This document shows, in pieces, positions 61,553 through 64,000 of a stretch of DNA of 64,000 bases (the stretch's first letter is position 1; each line of letters opens with the position of its first letter). The notes beneath the pieces are model-generated. The model was not told where the DNA came from. It made no database searches and saw nothing but the letters and a program-made list of their open reading frames with translations. A program made the translations under genes and the position numbers. The DNA lies in contig NZ_VIKU02000009.1 of NCBI RefSeq assembly GCF_009371985.2, positions 1-64,000 on the forward strand. Reading direction: 5' to 3'. This DNA is from Pelagihabitans pacificus (GTDB lineage Bacteria > Bacteroidota > Bacteroidia > Flavobacteriales > Flavobacteriaceae).

Positions 61553-63082
61553 ATGAGTAACAAAAAAGCCACCTCAGCCCTTGTTTCAGTATTTCATAAA
61601 GACGGTTTGGAACCTATCGTCAAAAAGTTCCAGGAATTGGGAATCACTATTTACTCAACCGGTGGTACCGAGAAATTTATTAGGGACTTGGGTATCGATG
61701 TAGTGCCCGTAGAGGAAGTGACCAGTTACCCATCGATTCTGGGCGGTAGGGTCAAAACATTGCATCCCAAGGTGTTCGGGGGTATATTGAACCGACAGGA
61801 CAACGAGGGGGATGTTGCCCAGTTGGAGGAGTTTGAGATTCCCCAACTCGATATTGTCATCGTTGACCTATATCCCTTCGAAAAAACGGTTGCTAGTGGT
61901 GCTACGGAGCAAGAAATCATCGAAAAAATCGATATTGGGGGCATTTCGTTGATCCGCGCTGCCGCCAAGAACTACCAAGACGTGCTTTGTGTTTCCTCCA
62001 TGGAGGATTATGAAGAGTTTCTTGGGCTGATCACCGATGGAAACGGAAGTACTACCCTGGAAGACCGTCGTCGTTTTGCCGCAAAGTCATTCAACGTGTC
62101 CTCTCATTACGACACGGCCATCTTCAACTATTTTAACAAAGACCATGCAATAGCTGCCCTAAAAATTAGTGAAACGAATGGAAAAGTATTGCGTTACGGA
62201 GAAAATCCGCATCAACGCGGGTTCTTTTTTGGGGATTTTGAGGCGATGTTTACCAAACTGCACGGTAAGGAACTATCCTACAATAATTTGCTCGATGTCG
62301 ATGCCGCCGTATTATTGATGAACGAGTTCAAAAAAGACGACCCCACTTTTGCCATTTTAAAACATAACAACGCCTGTGGACTGGCAACAAGGGAGACCAT
62401 TCATCAAGCGTATTTAGACGCTTTGGCGGGCGATCCGGTTTCAGCCTTTGGAGGCATTCTGATCAGTAATGTGGCAATAGACAAACCGACCGCGGCCGAA
62501 ATTCACCAATTGTTCTGTGAGGTGGTCATCGCACCCAGCTATTCCGATGACGCTTTGGAAATCCTAAAGGGAAAGAAAAATCGCATTATCTTGATCCAAA
62601 ATGAAGTCGATTTGCCCGATACCATTGTCAGGACTTGTCTAAACGGGGTTTTGGTACAGGATAAGGACCATAAGACCGATACGGTTGCCGAATTGCAATA
62701 TGTAACCGAAAAAGAGCCTTCAAAGAGGGAATTGGAAGACCTGATCTTCGCTTCCAAACTCTGTAAGCATACCAAATCGAACACCATCGTGCTTGCTAAA
62801 AATAAACAATTATGCGCTAGCGGTACCGGACAAACATCACGCGTAGATGCTTTGAACCAGGCCATTCACAAAGCTAAGTCGTTCAATTTTGACCTTAAGG
62901 GAGCGGTCATGGCGAGCGATGCTTTCTTTCCTTTCCCGGATTGTGTAGAAATTTCGCATAAAAACGGTATTTCGAGCGTTATACAGCCGGGTGGGTCTAT
63001 CAAAGACCAATTGAGCATCGACTATTGTAATGAAAACGGGGTGGCCATGGTAATGACCGGCACCCGTCATTTTAAGCATTAA
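61553..63082 (+). CDS. purH: Bifunctional AICAR formyltransferase / IMP cyclohydrolase
   Basis: A 509-residue enzyme from the ATG at 61553; the longer frame begins with GTG at 61520 inside the -7 element and is unlikely. The N-terminal MGS-like IMP cyclohydrolase domain has ALVSVFHKDGLEPI, STGGTEKFI, LGGRVKTLHPKVFGG. The AICAR transformylase domain has LRYGENPHQRG, KHNNACGLA with the catalytic Lys-His, DPVSAFGGILI, and the ending SDAFFPFPDCVE...GGSIKDQ...MVMTGTRHFKH. It carries out the last two steps of de novo IMP synthesis. The mreB gene starts 66 bp downstream, the usual flavobacterial order. Confidence 0.98.
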   Translation: MSNKKATSALVSVFHKDGLEPIVKKFQELGITIYSTGGTEKFIRDLGIDVVPVEEVTSYPSILGGRVKTLHPKVFGGILNRQDNEGDVAQLEEFEIPQLDIVIVDLYPFEKTVASGATEQEIIEKIDIGGISLIRAAAKNYQDVLCVSSMEDYEEFLGLITDGNGSTTLEDRRRFAAKSFNVSSHYDTAIFNYFNKDHAIAALKISETNGKVLRYGENPHQRGFFFGDFEAMFTKLHGKELSYNNLLDVDAAVLLMNEFKKDDPTFAILKHNNACGLATRETIHQAYLDALAGDPVSAFGGILISNVAIDKPTAAEIHQLFCEVVIAPSYSDDALEILKGKKNRIILIQNEVDLPDTIVRTCLNGVLVQDKDHKTDTVAELQYVTEKEPSKRELEDLIFASKLCKHTKSNTIVLAKNKQLCASGTGQTSRVDALNQAIHKAKSFNFDLKGAVMASDAFFPFPDCVEISHKNGISSVIQPGGSIKDQLSIDYCNENGVAMVMTGTRHFKH

Positions 63083-63088
63083 TTTCAT

Positions 63089-63096
63089 TATTTTTG
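63089..63096 (+). promoter_or_regulatory. -7 promoter element for mreB
   Basis: TATTTTTG matches TANNTTTG just after the purH stop, about 46 nt (from the predicted start site) before the mreB ATG. There is no clear TTTG at -33, so mreB may also be read through from purH. Confidence 0.35.
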
Positions 63097-63148
63097 TCGA
63101 TGAAACATACGCCCCACTCGAACTAGTAACATAACCAAACAAATTAAA

Positions 63149-64000
63149 ATGGGATTTTTTGATTTCTTGACCGAGGAAATCGCTATCGATCTAGGTACTG
63201 CGAACACCCTCATAATCCACATGGACAAAGTAGTCGTGGACAGTCCCTCTATTGTGGCCAGAGACCGTATTTCCGGTAAAATAATAGCTGTCGGTAAGGA
63301 AGCCAATATGATGCAGGGCAAGACCCATGAAAACATCAAGACCATACGGCCGTTGAAAGATGGGGTCATCGCGGATTTTGATGCTTCCGAAAAGATGATC
63401 AATATGTTCATCAAGAATATTCCGGCATTAAAGAAGAAGTGGTTCCCCCCTGCCTTGCGAATGGTTATCTGCATTCCCTCCGGAATTACCGAAGTAGAGA
63501 TGCGTGCCGTTAAGGAATCTGCGGAGCGTGTGAACGGAAAAGAGGTATACCTTATTCACGAGCCCATGGCCGCCGCCATCGGTATCGGTTTGGATATCAT
63601 GCAGCCCAAAGGCAATATGATTGTCGATATAGGAGGAGGTACTACGGAAATCGCGGTAATCGCCCTAGGTGGAATCGTTTGTGACAAATCGGTTAAAATT
63701 GCTGGTGATGTCTTCACCAACGACATCATTTATTACATGCGTACGCAGCACAATCTATATGTCGGCGAAAGCACGGCAGAGAATATCAAAATAGAAATCG
63801 GTTCCGCTACCGAGGACCTGCAAAATCCTCCCGACGAAAAGTCGGTGCAGGGGCGCGACCTGTTAACGGGAAAACCAAAACAAGTACAAATTTCCTATCG
63901 CGAGATTGCCAAGGCGTTAGACAAATCGATTCTTCGCGTAGAGGATGCGGTGATGGAAACCTTGTCACAGACCCCCCCTGAACTAGCCGCCGATATATAC
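63149..64000 (+). CDS. mreB: Rod shape-determining protein MreB (C terminus beyond window)
   Basis: The first 284 codons of an actin-like MreB are present and run open to the window edge. The start is the ATG at 63149 (MGFFDFLTEEIAIDLGTANT). Actin-fold nucleotide motifs are visible: phosphate 1 AIDLGTANTLI, connect 1 IRPLKDGVIADFD, phosphate 2 MIVDIGGGTTEIAVI near residue 160, and HEPMAAAIGIGLD before it. It polymerises under the cytoplasmic membrane and guides lateral wall synthesis. It follows purH, with mreC/mreD expected beyond the window. Confidence 0.97.
   Translation, partial: MGFFDFLTEEIAIDLGTANTLIIHMDKVVVDSPSIVARDRISGKIIAVGKEANMMQGKTHENIKTIRPLKDGVIADFDASEKMINMFIKNIPALKKKWFPPALRMVICIPSGITEVEMRAVKESAERVNGKEVYLIHEPMAAAIGIGLDIMQPKGNMIVDIGGGTTEIAVIALGGIVCDKSVKIAGDVFTNDIIYYMRTQHNLYVGESTAENIKIEIGSATEDLQNPPDEKSVQGRDLLTGKPKQVQISYREIAKALDKSILRVEDAVMETLSQTPPELAADIY

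Overview
The window reads as chromosomal DNA of a marine member of the Flavobacteriaceae (Bacteroidota). The evidence is a complete gldK-gldL-gldM-gldN gliding/type IX secretion locus next to topA, a SusC/SusD pair, promoters of the Bacteroidota type (TTTG-N19/21-TANNTTTG), an AT-rich start context without clear Shine-Dalgarno sites, and the miaB / sigma-54 activator / lptE / secG / groESL and purH-mreB neighbourhoods. I cannot name the genus.

Layout. (1) 1-20.2 kb is accessory: a SusC/SusD outer-membrane uptake pair is bracketed by two large ASPIC/UnbV-FG-GAP lipoprotein genes. This block lies between two copies of a fumarylacetoacetate-hydrolase (FAH) gene and a short-chain dehydrogenase (SDR) gene. 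The left copy is a near-identical direct repeat (1-780 versus 13733-14512) in which the SDR is cut off. The right copy is the tail of a five-gene operon with three genes of a type common in Planctomycetes (PSD1/PSCyt, DUF1501, cytochrome-LRR). The SDR+FAH pair suggests oxidative deoxysugar (L-fuconate-type) catabolism, which is an inference. (2) 20.4-27.8 kb holds single genes: YceI, a SUMF1 protein, a DUF2807 protein, an LRR protein, an ABC-F ATPase, a DUF983 protein and an FAD oxidoreductase. (3) 27.9-36.7 kb is the T9SS motor locus gldKLMN with a degenerate arginase-fold protein and topA. (4) 36.7-45.5 kb has a small Kunitz-domain lipoprotein, an LVIVD lipoprotein, miaB, a sigma-54 activator, lptE, a TPR gene, secG and groESL. 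(5) 45.5-60.5 kb is a long minus-strand copper/silver resistance cluster: HYC_CC_PP protein, CusA, TolC/CusC, DUF3347, an acetolactate-decarboxylase-like lipoprotein, CopA P-type ATPase, DUF305, CDF transporter, CusB, a possible 30-residue peptide, a PepSY protein, a beta-barrel protein and a DUF3179 lipoprotein. (6) 60.7-64 kb holds a GAF protein, purH and the start of mreB.

How the parts work together. In the metal cluster, CopA and the CDF protein would move metal out of the cytoplasm, CusCBA would expel it across the outer membrane, and the small Cys/His/Met-rich envelope proteins would handle it in the periplasm. The SusCD/ASPIC block would import a glycan or oligomer whose sugars could feed the FAH/SDR enzymes. 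GldKLMN builds the proton-driven motor and ring of the type IX secretion system.

The most notable observations are the acetolactate-decarboxylase-like lipoprotein in the copper cluster, which keeps the three metal-binding histidines but has lost the catalytic arginine; the arginase-fold protein in the gld locus that has lost half of its metal ligands; a Kunitz-fold lipoprotein with Asp at P1; the mosaic FAH/SDR direct repeat around the SusCD block; and a palindrome overlapping a sigma-54-like promoter ahead of groES. No rRNA, tRNA, CRISPR array, transposase or integrase was seen.
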